A stretch of 64,000 bases of DNA from Clostridia bacterium (lineage in GTDB: Bacteria; Bacillota; Clostridia; TANB77; CAG-465), in contig JAFWCU010000001.1 in the NCBI GenBank assembly GCA_017534305.1, positions 186,001 to 250,000 on the forward strand, read 5' to 3'. Shown one piece after another: positions 8,758 to 17,919 of the stretch. The translations under genes and the position numbers were made by a program. The notes under the pieces are model-generated. The model worked only from the letters and a program-made list of their open reading frames with translations. It was not told the origin of the DNA and did no database searches. Within the stretch, counting starts at the first letter, position 1. Every line of letters begins with the position of its first letter.

Positions 8758-10580
8758 TGAAGAAACAAACTATACCAATATTTTTTGCATCAGATAATAA
8801 TTATGTACCATTTTTAGCTACTGCTATGAAGTCATTAATAGTTAATGCTAGTCCTAAATATAATTATGAAATAAATGTATTGCAAACTGGCATTAGTGAA
8901 AAAAATCAACAAAAAATGAGAAATATGGCAGAAGATAATTTTAAAATTAGATTTATAGATATTGAGCCTTTACTTACAGATATTAAAGAAAGACTTAAGT
9001 TAAGACTTAGGGATTATTATTCTATTTCAATATACTATAGACTATTTATTGAATCATTATTTAAACAATATCAAAAAGTATTATATTTAGATGCAGATAT
9101 TGTAGTGGAAGGAGATGTATCTGAACTATATAATGCAGACATAGGGGATAATCTCTTAGGAGTAGTTCAAGATGGTGTTGTACAAGCAGATAAAAGACTT
9201 ATTGATTCATTTACTCGCTCATTAGGTTTTGATGCTAATGATTATTTTAACTCAGGCGTTCTTGTAATGAATTTAAAAGAGTTTAGAAAAGAAATGATTC
9301 TAGACAAGTTTTTATATCTATTAGAACATTATAATTTTGATACAATCGCTCCAGACCAAGACTACTTAAATGTTTTATGCCATGGCAAAGTTAAATATCT
9401 AGAAAAGGGCTGGGATGTAATGCCTAATGCAGACAAAGAAATAGATATGGATCACTTGTATATAATACATTATAATATGTTTAAAAAACCTTGGAATTAT
9501 GATTGTACTCCACTTGTAGAAAACTTTAGAAAATATGCTAAAATGACTCCTTATGCAAGAGCTATTGAAGATATGAGAATGGATTATACTGAAGATAAAA
9601 AAGAAGCTGAAGATCTTGCATATGCTAAAATGGTTATGCGTAATGATGATATTGCTAATTCTACTGTAAATTTTGGTAAAGTTATAACACAAGATTTTTG
9701 GAATACAGATAGAGTAGGTGAAATGATGGAGAAGAATAAAGGAAGAATTAAAGTTATTGAAAATATTGAAAGAGCAATTAAAGAAGGAAACTACAACAAA
9801 AAAGTTGAAGAGGGCGATCCTGTAATTACTCAAAAACAAAGAGAAAAATATATTCAAAACTATGATTCTACTAAAAAGAAAATTAGACATAAAGTAGAAT
9901 TTGAAATAGCTAACGCTATTACTAATACTATTACTAGACAAATAAACAAAAATACTGAAATAGTAGGTCTTGAAAACTTAGAAGGAATAGAAGGTGGAGC
10001 TATAGTTACATCTAACCATTTCAATTTTGTAGATACTACTATCATTAAGAACATGATGAACAATATAAAAAAATCTAGAAAATATGCAATTATTGTTCAA
10101 GAAACAAACTTCTTAATGAAAGGATATTTGGGTTGGTTAATTAGAAATAATAAAACAATTCCTTTAAGTTTAGATCACAAATATTTAAGTGAGAATTTTT
10201 TACCTACACTTGAAACACTACTTAATAGAGGTTATTATATTTTAATTTATCCAGAACAAGAAATGTGGTATAACTATAGAAAGCCAAGAAATCCAATGCC
10301 AGGAGCATATCACTATGCAACTAAATTTAATGTGCCAATTATTCCATGTTTTACGGAAATACAAGATATGGACAAAGAAGATAGAGAAGGATTTAAAAAA
10401 TCTAAATATATTTTACATATTATGCCACCAATATATCCAGATCCAAATAAATCTCTAAAAGAAAACAAAGAAGAAATGAGAAAAAAAGATTTTGAATATA
10501 AAGTAGCTGCATATGAAAAAGCATATAATAGAAAATATGATGAAGATTATGACAGAACTAAAGATATAGCTGGATGGTAA
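8757..10580 (+). CDS. GT8 glycosyltransferase fused to a PlsC-like acyltransferase
   Basis: A 607-residue fusion. Residues 1 to about 270 form a GT8 glycosyltransferase with DxD in LYLDADIVVEGD (near 111), NSGVLVMNLKEF, APDQDYLN, and the C-terminal HYNMFKKPW block that the preceding GT8 lacks. A charged helical linker covers about 270-385. Residues about 390-580 are a PlsC-like acyltransferase with a proper HX4D motif (SNHFNFVD near 420). The block YPEQEMWYNYRKPRNP (near 498) matches the YPEAHVWPYYTK block of the separate acyltransferase upstream. Joining glycosyl transfer and acylation in one chain suggests a product that is both glycosylated and acylated, such as a membrane glycolipid or lipoteichoic-acid-like anchor. 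This is last in the tetR operon and is followed by a terminator. Confidence 0.88.
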   Translation: MKKQTIPIFFASDNNYVPFLATAMKSLIVNASPKYNYEINVLQTGISEKNQQKMRNMAEDNFKIRFIDIEPLLTDIKERLKLRLRDYYSISIYYRLFIESLFKQYQKVLYLDADIVVEGDVSELYNADIGDNLLGVVQDGVVQADKRLIDSFTRSLGFDANDYFNSGVLVMNLKEFRKEMILDKFLYLLEHYNFDTIAPDQDYLNVLCHGKVKYLEKGWDVMPNADKEIDMDHLYIIHYNMFKKPWNYDCTPLVENFRKYAKMTPYARAIEDMRMDYTEDKKEAEDLAYAKMVMRNDDIANSTVNFGKVITQDFWNTDRVGEMMEKNKGRIKVIENIERAIKEGNYNKKVEEGDPVITQKQREKYIQNYDSTKKKIRHKVEFEIANAITNTITRQINKNTEIVGLENLEGIEGGAIVTSNHFNFVDTTIIKNMMNNIKKSRKYAIIVQETNFLMKGYLGWLIRNNKTIPLSLDHKYLSENFLPTLETLLNRGYYILIYPEQEMWYNYRKPRNPMPGAYHYATKFNVPIIPCFTEIQDMDKEDREGFKKSKYILHIMPPIYPDPNKSLKENKEEMRKKDFEYKVAAYEKAYNRKYDEDYDRTKDIAGW

Positions 10581-10581
10581 T

Positions 10582-10604
10582 AAAAGGGGATTATTCCCCT
10601 TTTT
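10582..10604 (+). terminator. Terminator of the GT8/acyltransferase operon
   Basis: Stem AAAAGGGGA/TCCCCTTTT with a 4-base loop, starting just after the stop codon. The terminal T run is part of the stem's 3' arm. Read-through into the next gene, which has its ribosome binding site 7 bases later, is possible. Confidence 0.8.
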
Positions 10605-10627
10605 GTATTAGGAGGTAAAGTTAACCA

Positions 10628-11389
10628 ATGATTACTGAAAAATGCTCTATAATGTCAAATAGAGAAAATGAAGAGGTGTTTTTAATTAAATATCTACCAG
10701 ATAACAAAAAAATTGATGAAGTTATTATTGCAATACATGGATTTGGTAGTACAAAACATAGCGATACTATTACGATGCTAGCAGAAAAAATTAGTGAACA
10801 TGGCTATGCAGTTTTTGCACTAGATTTACCAGCTCATGGCGAATCTAAAACAGAAATATTAACAATAGATAAGGCAATTAACTATTTGTTAGATTTAGAA
10901 GATTATATAAAACAAGAATATAAAGAGGCAAAAATAGGATATTTTGCATCTAGCTTTGGTGCATATTTAACTCTACTTAGACTAAATAAACTTGAAAAAG
11001 AAGAAGAAATAGATAAAGTGGTACTTAGATGTAGCGCTATAGATATGAAAAATATTTTTAAAAATAATTTGCTAGATGAAGGATATGAGAAGTTTGAAAA
11101 GCAAGGTTATGCAGATTTGGGATTTGCTAGAAAAGTACATTGTACTAAAGATTTTTTAAGTGATTTAGAAAAGAACGATGTATTTAATAATTATCATTCA
11201 AATCATAAAGTACTACTTGTTCATGGAACAGATGATGAGTGTGCTCCATATGAAGATGCAGTAAGATTTGAAGAAAAGCATGAAAACATAACACTTAAAA
11301 CTATAGTTGGAGCAGGACATAGGTTCCTTAATCCTGGTGAAATTGAAAAAGCAATTGAAATTGCTTCAAATTACTATATAGAAAAATAA
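10628..11389 (+). CDS. Alpha/beta hydrolase (serine hydrolase family)
   Basis: 253 residues with an alpha/beta-hydrolase layout. The oxyanion-hole strand IIAIHGFGST is near residue 36. LDLPAHGES is near 60. The nucleophile elbow YFASSFGAY is near 105, where Ala replaces the first Gly of GxSxG. The acid is in VHGTDDECAP near 200 and the catalytic His in GAGHRF near 229. It resembles S33/monoglyceride-lipase type hydrolases. It has its own GGAGG site, but no separate promoter was seen between it and the preceding terminator. It may therefore be transcribed by read-through from the glycosyltransferase/acyltransferase operon, which would suit a lipid or ester substrate. The substrate is unknown. 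Confidence 0.85.
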   Translation: MITEKCSIMSNRENEEVFLIKYLPDNKKIDEVIIAIHGFGSTKHSDTITMLAEKISEHGYAVFALDLPAHGESKTEILTIDKAINYLLDLEDYIKQEYKEAKIGYFASSFGAYLTLLRLNKLEKEEEIDKVVLRCSAIDMKNIFKNNLLDEGYEKFEKQGYADLGFARKVHCTKDFLSDLEKNDVFNNYHSNHKVLLVHGTDDECAPYEDAVRFEEKHENITLKTIVGAGHRFLNPGEIEKAIEIASNYYIEK

Positions 11390-11391
11390 GT

Positions 11392-11415
11392 ATGGTATTA
11401 TATACCATCTTTTTT
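11392..11415 (+). terminator. Terminator of the alpha/beta hydrolase gene
   Basis: Stem ATGGTAT/ATACCAT followed by CTTTTTTATT. The interval from here to 11531 contains no gene. TATAAT-like hexamers occur, but no -35/-10 pair was convincing. Confidence 0.8.
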
Positions 11416-11531
11416 ATTGCCTTCTTTGTTAAATTTAATTTATATAATGTCATAAAATCCCTTTTAAAAATGACGATTTTGTAGTAAAATGTTATTGTCA
11501 AATGTTTATTCTATAAAGAGGGAGGTAAATA

Positions 11532-13217
11532 ATGCTTAAAACTTGGAATTTAAAGAAGTATGATAATTTAGAAATAGAAAAAATAATGAAGACATATGAA
11601 GTATCTGAAATTAAAGCAAAAATGCTTATGTTTAGAAATATAGACTTTGAAGATATTGGTGAATTCTTAAATGGTACGCTAGAAGATTTAAAAGATCCAT
11701 ATGGAATTAAAGATATGGATAAACTTGTTGAAAGAATAGATAAAGCTATTCAAAATGATGAACTAATTTGCATTTATGGAGATTATGATGTAGATGGTGT
11801 AACAAGTATTACTGTTTTATATAAATTTTTAACAGCTCATGGTGCAAGGGTTATGTATTATTTACCAGATAGGCTTACAGAAGGTTATGGGGTAAATAAA
11901 GGGGCTCTAGATGAGATTAAAGAAAAAGGTGTATCCTTAGTAATCACTGTAGACTGCGGAATTACAGCAGTAGATGAAGTAGAATATGCAAAAGAAACTG
12001 GTTTAGATATTTGCATTACTGATCATCATGAATGTGGAGAAAAATTACCAGAAGCAATTGCAGTAGTAGACCCTAAAAGACGTGATAGTGATTATAAATT
12101 TAGATTATTTGCTGGTGTTGGGGTTGCATTTAAAGTAATTACTGCACTTTCAATGAAATATAACTATCCAAAAGAAGATTATTTAAAATATATAGATATT
12201 GTCGCTGTAGGAACAATTTCAGACATTGTACCTCTTATTGGTGAAAATAGGATAATATCTAGATATGGTTTAAATGCAATGAAGACTACACAAAACATTG
12301 GCCTTAAAGCATTAATGGATTTAACTGGATATAAAGATATAGATAGCATGATGGTGTCTTTTGGACTTGCACCAAGGATTAATGCTTGTGGAAGAATGAG
12401 TAGCGCTTATGCTGCTGCAAAACTTCTACTTGCAGAAAATGAACAAGAAGCAATTAAGATAGCAACAGAACTTGATTCATTAAATGATGAAAGAAAAAAT
12501 GTTGAAAAAGTAATATATGATGATTCACTTGCTATGATTGAGTCAAGACATTTAGAAAATGCAAATAGTATTGTATTATATAATCCATCTTGGCATAATG
12601 GCGTAATTGGTATAGTTGCTTCTCGTTTGGTGGCAATGTATTATAAACCAGTAATACTTCTAACTAAAGAAAACGGAACTGTTAGAGGTTCTGGAAGGTG
12701 TCCACAAGGATTTTCAATTTATGAAGCATTAACTGAATGTAAAGATAAAGTTATTCAATTTGGTGGACATGAACTTGCAGCTGGTATGTCACTTGAAGAA
12801 GACAAAATAGATGAATTTATTGAAGCTTTTGAAAGAGTAGCTACTGCAAAAAAAGATGGCTTTGCAGAACAAATAATAGATATAGATGCAGAAATAACAT
12901 TAAAAAATCTAAATGGACAATTAATTAAGGATATTCGTTCAATGAAACCTTATGGACAATCTAATCCACAACCATTATTTGAATATAAGGGAGTAAAAGT
13001 ACAAGCTGTACGTACTCTTAAAGAAGATAAACATTTAAAACTTGTATTAAAAGATAATAGAAGTCTTATTGAAGCGGTTGGATTTTCAATGGGAGATAGA
13101 AGAGATGAATTAAGAATAGGAGACAAGGTAGATATACTTGGCACTATTGAACTTAATACATTTAATACTCCTCCAACAATTCAATTTGTACTTCAAGATT
13201 TTAAAAAATCTGTATAA
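11532..13217 (+). CDS. recJ: Single-stranded-DNA-specific exonuclease RecJ
   Basis: A 561-residue DHH-family 5'-3' exonuclease for recombination and mismatch or base-excision repair. The phosphoesterase motifs are all present: IYGDYDVDGVTS (near residue 82), VITVDCGIT, ITDHHECGE (the DHH motif) and VAVGTISDIVPL. The DHHA1 domain follows with HNGVIGIVASR, GSGRCPQGFSIYEAL and FGGHELAAGMSL. The final about 100 residues are the OB-like domain. It is close to Escherichia coli RecJ in length and lacks the long C-terminal extension of Bacillus RecJ. The start has a GGAGG site. It is followed 14 bases later by the rel gene, a neighbour pairing common in Clostridia. Confidence 0.96.
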   Translation: MLKTWNLKKYDNLEIEKIMKTYEVSEIKAKMLMFRNIDFEDIGEFLNGTLEDLKDPYGIKDMDKLVERIDKAIQNDELICIYGDYDVDGVTSITVLYKFLTAHGARVMYYLPDRLTEGYGVNKGALDEIKEKGVSLVITVDCGITAVDEVEYAKETGLDICITDHHECGEKLPEAIAVVDPKRRDSDYKFRLFAGVGVAFKVITALSMKYNYPKEDYLKYIDIVAVGTISDIVPLIGENRIISRYGLNAMKTTQNIGLKALMDLTGYKDIDSMMVSFGLAPRINACGRMSSAYAAAKLLLAENEQEAIKIATELDSLNDERKNVEKVIYDDSLAMIESRHLENANSIVLYNPSWHNGVIGIVASRLVAMYYKPVILLTKENGTVRGSGRCPQGFSIYEALTECKDKVIQFGGHELAAGMSLEEDKIDEFIEAFERVATAKKDGFAEQIIDIDAEITLKNLNGQLIKDIRSMKPYGQSNPQPLFEYKGVKVQAVRTLKEDKHLKLVLKDNRSLIEAVGFSMGDRRDELRIGDKVDILGTIELNTFNTPPTIQFVLQDFKKSV

Positions 13218-13231
13218 AAAGGAGGCTTAAG

Positions 13232-15394
13232 ATGAATTACGAGGAATATTTGAAAAAAATTAAGGATATATTAGATAAAGAAAATATTAAATATGATGAA
13301 GAAGAACTAAAACGTGTTGTAAAATACGCTTTGGATAAATATAAAGATAAAACTATACTAGACGAACCTACAATGGATTTTGTACTTGAAATTGCAGGAG
13401 AAGTTGCTACTCTTCGTCTAGATGATAAATCTATTTATGCTGCAATACTTAGTCCTATCGCAGATTTTCAAGATTATGATGAAAAAGAGCTTAAAGATGT
13501 TGCTGGAGATGAAACTGTAGAATTAGTTACTACTTTAAAACAATTAGAAGAAGAATATAGACCTGAAGGAAAACTAGAGGTTGCAACAAATCCAGAAACA
13601 TTAAGAAATATGTTTATGGCTCTGGCTAAAGATATTCGTGTAGTTATTATTAAAATAACTGAAAGACTATCATATATGAGAAGAATGAAAAAGCTAGAAA
13701 AAAGTGTTAAAGAGCAAATTGCAAAAGAATGTTTAGAAATATATGCTCCAATATCTCATAGACTTGGTATGTCTAAAGTTAAATCTGAACTTGAAGATAT
13801 TTCGTTTAGAATATTACTTCCAGATGAATATCACAAAATTAAAGAACAAATAGATGAGAAAAAAGAAGAGAGAGAAGAATATATTGCAGCTCGTATTGCA
13901 GAAGTTAAAGCAAAACTAGATGAAGATGGGATTGAAGCTACAATTTATGGTAGACCAAAACATTTCTATAGTATTTACAAAAAAATGAAAGCAAAAGATT
14001 GTTCAGCAGATGATCTTTTTGACCTTATTGCTATTCGTGTAATTGTAAATAGTATTAAAGATTGTTATAACGTTTTAGGTATTGTTCATGATATGTACAA
14101 ACCAATGCCGGGTAGATTTAAAGACTATATTGCAGTTCCAAAGACAAACATGTATCAATCATTACATACTACTGTATTTGGTGAAGGAGGACGTCCTTTT
14201 GAAATTCAAATACGTACTTGGGATATGCATAATGTTGCTGAGCGTGGTATTGCTGCTCACTTTTCATATAAAGAAAAAACTAAAAAAATTAGTGATGCAG
14301 ATAAAAAGATTATTTGGCTTAGAAAAACTCTTGAGATTCAAAAAGATCTAGAAGATAATACAGAAAATCTAGATAAAATAAAGACAGAAATTTTTGGAGA
14401 AGAGGTTTTTGTATTTACTCCTAAAGGTGAGATTAAATCTATGCCAAAGGGATCAACACCAATAGATTTTGCTTACGCAATTCACCAAAAGGTTGCAGAA
14501 ACAATGGTTGGTGCAAAAATTAATGGACGTATGGTTCCGCTTAATACTCAACTAAAAAACAAAGATGTAGTTGAAGTTGTAACAAGCAAAACTGCAAAAG
14601 GTCCAAATAGAGATTGGTTAAAATATGTTAAGACTACTAGTGCTAAAAATAAAATAACTAGCTTCCTAAAAAAAGAAGGTAGAGAAATTAATATAGCTAG
14701 TGGTAAAGAGTCTTTCGAAAAAATTCTTAAAAAGCAAAAATATTCTAGAGATGAGTTAATGAAAGAAGAATATTTAACTCCTGCTCTTAGAAAATACAAT
14801 TGTAAAACTATAGAAGATTGCTATGAAAATATTGGCTTTGGTAGTATTTCTCCAGTAAAAGTAGTAAATAAAATTGTTGAAGTATATGAAGAAGCTCAAG
14901 CACCTAACGAAGAAAAGGTTGTATATCTTCCTAAGAAAAGAAAAACAAATAGCAATGATCTTGTTGAAGTAGATGGAATAGACAATTGCTTAGTAAAATT
15001 TGCAAGATGTTGTTCACCAATTCCTGGAGATGATATTGTAGGATATATTACATTTGCAAATGGTATTTCTATTCATAGAGCAGATTGTAAAAATCTAAAA
15101 GCTCTAGATACAGGAGCAAGAACAATTGGTGTAAAATGGAAAACTCTAACAAATGCTGCATTTACTGCAAGAATTGCTGTAAAAGCAAATGACAGAGACG
15201 GAGTTTTAAGTGATATTCTAAAAACTATGAAAGATCAAAAAGTTGAAATTACTGAAATTAGTACTAAAGTTACAGAAGATAGAGAAAATATTACAAATAT
15301 GTCTGCAAACATTAAAGATGTTGAAACTCTTCAAAGTGTAATTAAAGCATTAAAGAAAATTGACTCTGTTTTTGATGTAAGGAGATTAAAATAG
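13232..15394 (+). CDS. rel: RelA/SpoT-type (p)ppGpp synthetase with a lost hydrolase centre
   Basis: A 720-residue long RSH protein with the full domain order. N-terminal HD-like domain (1-200); synthetase (about 235-345: GRPKHFYSIYKKM, RFKD at 295-298, EIQIRT); TGS (about 390-450); zinc-finger region (ARCCSPIPGD near 590); C-terminal ACT (about 645-720). It makes the stringent-response alarmone from GTP/GDP and ATP on stalled ribosomes. The hydrolase site is degenerate. Where Rel proteins have LHDVVEDT this one has LSPIADFQ (residues 73-80), the upstream H-P pair is E-P, and ADRLHNMR is TERLSYMR (143-150). The RFKD motif is the kind found in bifunctional Rel enzymes, so loss of hydrolysis looks secondary. 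The preceding recJ gene and the following MBL gene appear co-transcribed. Confidence 0.93.
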   Translation: MNYEEYLKKIKDILDKENIKYDEEELKRVVKYALDKYKDKTILDEPTMDFVLEIAGEVATLRLDDKSIYAAILSPIADFQDYDEKELKDVAGDETVELVTTLKQLEEEYRPEGKLEVATNPETLRNMFMALAKDIRVVIIKITERLSYMRRMKKLEKSVKEQIAKECLEIYAPISHRLGMSKVKSELEDISFRILLPDEYHKIKEQIDEKKEEREEYIAARIAEVKAKLDEDGIEATIYGRPKHFYSIYKKMKAKDCSADDLFDLIAIRVIVNSIKDCYNVLGIVHDMYKPMPGRFKDYIAVPKTNMYQSLHTTVFGEGGRPFEIQIRTWDMHNVAERGIAAHFSYKEKTKKISDADKKIIWLRKTLEIQKDLEDNTENLDKIKTEIFGEEVFVFTPKGEIKSMPKGSTPIDFAYAIHQKVAETMVGAKINGRMVPLNTQLKNKDVVEVVTSKTAKGPNRDWLKYVKTTSAKNKITSFLKKEGREINIASGKESFEKILKKQKYSRDELMKEEYLTPALRKYNCKTIEDCYENIGFGSISPVKVVNKIVEVYEEAQAPNEEKVVYLPKKRKTNSNDLVEVDGIDNCLVKFARCCSPIPGDDIVGYITFANGISIHRADCKNLKALDTGARTIGVKWKTLTNAAFTARIAVKANDRDGVLSDILKTMKDQKVEITEISTKVTEDRENITNMSANIKDVETLQSVIKALKKIDSVFDVRRLK

Positions 15395-16086
15395 TGATTG
15401 AGAAATTAAGAATTAATATACAAGATACAGAACATGTTACAAATGTATACATTGTATGGGATGAAATGAGCCAAGAAGCTGTTTTAATTGATCCAGCAGA
15501 TAAAGCTAGTATAATTTCAGATAGAATAGAAAGACTTGGCTTAAAACTCAAATATGTGCTTTTAACACATGCACATAAAGATCATACTGTAGCATTGCCA
15601 GATATAATGAAAAAATATCCAGATGCAAAAGTTATTGCAAATGAAAATGAAAGAGAAATGCTTGAAGGGAAATATAGTGACTCATCAATGGTGTTTAATC
15701 TTAAACAGTATTTAGATTATGATTTTTCAAGATTTGTTTTTCTAAAAGATGGCGATGAAATCTCTTTTGGGAACAAGAAAATTATAATGTATCATACACC
15801 AGGACATACAAAAGGTGGTGCGTGTTACTATATTAAAGCGGACAATGCATTATTTAGTGGTGATACACTATTTTCAGATTGTTTTGGAAGATGCGATTTA
15901 GTTACTTCTAACATATATGATATGGCTAAATCTTTAGATAGATTATATAAGATGTTTTATGGTACTGGTGTGTTTGTATATCCTGGTCATGGATGGGACG
16001 GAGAGACTATTGAGTCTGGCTATGAAGAGGTAAAAGAATTAATGTATCGTAGTTATGGAATAAACATAGGAGGAAAAAATGACTAA
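15394..16086 (+). CDS. MBL-fold (glyoxalase II-like) metallohydrolase
   Basis: 230 residues starting at GTG 15394, which overlaps the rel stop by one base and has AAGGAG ten bases upstream. The metallo-beta-lactamase zinc motif is intact: THAHKDH near residue 58 (HxHxDH), HTPGHTKG near 134, LFSGDTLF near 152, and YPGHGWDG near 192. It most resembles short glyoxalase-II-like hydrolases that often follow relA/rel in Firmicutes. Substrate assignment (glutathione-like thioester or other) is not possible. It overlaps the following ung gene by eight bases, so rel-MBL-ung form one translationally linked group. Confidence 0.9.
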   Translation: MIEKLRINIQDTEHVTNVYIVWDEMSQEAVLIDPADKASIISDRIERLGLKLKYVLLTHAHKDHTVALPDIMKKYPDAKVIANENEREMLEGKYSDSSMVFNLKQYLDYDFSRFVFLKDGDEISFGNKKIIMYHTPGHTKGGACYYIKADNALFSGDTLFSDCFGRCDLVTSNIYDMAKSLDRLYKMFYGTGVFVYPGHGWDGETIESGYEEVKELMYRSYGINIGGKND

Positions 16087-16744
16087 TCATTTTAAAGATA
16101 TAATAGAAGAAGAGAGTAAAAAAGAGTATTATCAAAAATTACATGAATTTGTATACAAAGAATATGATGAAAAAACTATTTTTCCAGAAAAGAAAAATAT
16201 ATTTGCTGCTCTAAAATATACACCTTATCAAGATGTTAAGGTTGTAATACTTGGACAAGATCCATATCATGGACTTGGAGAGGCACATGGATTATCATTT
16301 TCAGTGTGCCCTGGAATTAAGACTCCACCATCACTTAAGAATATCTACAAAGAATTAAATGCAGAACTTGGTTGCTATATTCCAAATAATGGTTATTTAT
16401 TAAAATGGGCAAGACAAGGTGTTTTACTTTTAAACTCTGTTCTTACTGTACAAAAAGACACACCTGCTTCTCATAGAGGTAAAGGATGGGAAACTTTTAC
16501 AGATAGAATAATAGAAGAAGTAAATAAAAAAGAAGAACCAGTAGTATTTATATTATGGGGTAACTTCGCAAGAAGTAAAAAAGATTTAATTACTAATCCT
16601 AAACATTTAGTACTTGAGTCACCTCATCCATCACCATTTAGTGCAAACTCAGGATTTTTTGGATGTAATCATTTTATTAAAACTAATGAATTCTTAAAGC
16701 AAAATGGAATGGAGCCAATAGATTGGCAAATAGAAAATATTTAG
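16079..16744 (+). CDS. ung: Uracil-DNA glycosylase
   Basis: A family 1 uracil-DNA glycosylase of 221 residues, the normal bacterial size, which removes uracil from DNA to start base-excision repair. The water-activating motif GQDPYHG is near residue 59. LLLNSVLTV follows, and the DNA-intercalation motif HPSPFSANSGFFG is near residue 182. It overlaps the MBL gene by eight bases. The AGGAGG site is inside the upstream gene. A terminator follows directly. Confidence 0.97.
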   Translation: MTNHFKDIIEEESKKEYYQKLHEFVYKEYDEKTIFPEKKNIFAALKYTPYQDVKVVILGQDPYHGLGEAHGLSFSVCPGIKTPPSLKNIYKELNAELGCYIPNNGYLLKWARQGVLLLNSVLTVQKDTPASHRGKGWETFTDRIIEEVNKKEEPVVFILWGNFARSKKDLITNPKHLVLESPHPSPFSANSGFFGCNHFIKTNEFLKQNGMEPIDWQIENI

Positions 16745-16761
16745 TTTTTGATTAATAATTA

Positions 16762-16790
16762 AGTAGTTACGAAAATGTAACTACTTTTTT
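16762..16790 (+). terminator. Terminator of the recJ-rel-MBL-ung group
   Basis: A 9-bp stem AGTAGTTAC/GTAACTACT, loop GAAAAT, then a T run. Confidence 0.93.
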
Positions 16791-16845
16791 TATTGCTAAT
16801 TTTACATAAATTGTTCGTTATAATATATCTTTTTTTTACATTTTA

Positions 16846-16854
16846 TGATATAAT
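16846..16854 (+). promoter_or_regulatory. Extended -10 promoter of queA
   Basis: TGATATAAT (TGn plus TATAAT), 24 bases before the queA start. No good -35 hexamer at the right distance, as expected for an extended -10 promoter. Confidence 0.65.
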
Positions 16855-16877
16855 AGACGCGTTTAAAGGAGAAGAAA

Positions 16878-17900
16878 ATGAAGACATCAGATTTTTATTA
16901 CGATCTACCTCATGAGCTAATTGCTCAAACACCATTAGAAAATAGACAAAAATCTAGAATGATGGTACTAGATAGATCAAAAGACAGTGTAGAACACAAA
17001 ATTTTTGAAAATATAGTAGATTATATAAATCCAGGAGATACTTTAGTATTAAACGATACAAGAGTTATTCCTGCTAGACTTTTTGGACATAGAGTAGGAA
17101 AAGAAGAGAAAATTGAAGTTCTTCTTTTAAAACAAAAAGAAGGAGATAGATGGCAAACTTTAGTTAAACCTGGTAAAAAATGTAAAATTGGAGAAATAAT
17201 TGAATTCTCAGATAAATTAAGACTTGAAGTAGTAGATATTCTAGAAGATGGTCAAAGAGTCGTAGAATTTAAATATGATGGGATATTTAATGAAATATTA
17301 GATGAACTTGGTACAATGCCACTTCCACCATATATTACAGAAAAGCTTGAAGATCAAGATAGATATCAAACAGTATACAGTAAAAATAAAGGAAGTGCTG
17401 CAGCACCTACTGCAGGGCTACATTTTACTAAAGAAGTATTAAAAGAACTAGAAGAAAAAGGCGTAAATCTAGTATATGTTACACTTCATGTAGGTCTTGG
17501 AACATTTAGACCAGTTAAAGTAGATGATGTAACAAAACATGATATGCATAGTGAGTATTATATTATTTCTCAAGAGGCATGCGACACAATTAATGCTACT
17601 AAAAAAGCTGGTAAAAGAGTTATAGCAGTAGGTACTACATCTTGTAGAGTACTTGAATCTGCAACAGGAGATGATGGAATTATTACTCCACATGCAGAAG
17701 AAACAAAGATATTTATTTATCCAGGATATAAGTTTAAAATGATAGATGGATTGCTTACAAACTTCCATTTGCCAGAGTCAACTTTAATTATGCTTGTATC
17801 TGCTTTAGCAACAAAAGAAAAAATAATGGATGCATACAAAATTGCAGTAGAGAATAAATACAGATTCTTTAGTTTTGGAGATTGTATGTTAATATTATAA
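16878..17900 (+). CDS. queA: S-adenosylmethionine:tRNA ribosyltransferase-isomerase
   Basis: A 340-residue QueA, full length, which converts preQ1-tRNA to epoxyqueuosine-tRNA. Recognisable family blocks include the start [80 protein letters not shown] and [19 protein letters not shown]. It opens a cluster in which its pathway partner tgt lies about 3.2 kb further on, separated by an ABC exporter pair. The start is preceded by AAAGGAG. Nothing unusual was seen in the coding sequence. Confidence 0.97.
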   Translation: MKTSDFYYDLPHELIAQTPLENRQKSRMMVLDRSKDSVEHKIFENIVDYINPGDTLVLNDTRVIPARLFGHRVGKEEKIEVLLLKQKEGDRWQTLVKPGKKCKIGEIIEFSDKLRLEVVDILEDGQRVVEFKYDGIFNEILDELGTMPLPPYITEKLEDQDRYQTVYSKNKGSAAAPTAGLHFTKEVLKELEEKGVNLVYVTLHVGLGTFRPVKVDDVTKHDMHSEYYIISQEACDTINATKKAGKRVIAVGTTSCRVLESATGDDGIITPHAEETKIFIYPGYKFKMIDGLLTNFHLPESTLIMLVSALATKEKIMDAYKIAVENKYRFFSFGDCMLIL

Positions 17901-17919
17901 AAATAGGAAGGGAAAATAT

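Noticed and set aside
9399-9941. Reverse-strand 180-codon frame inside the GT8-acyltransferase gene
   Set aside because: It lies entirely opposite a strong coding gene, has low-complexity Phe/Ile/Ser-rich content typical of antisense AT-rich DNA, and lacks a ribosome binding site.
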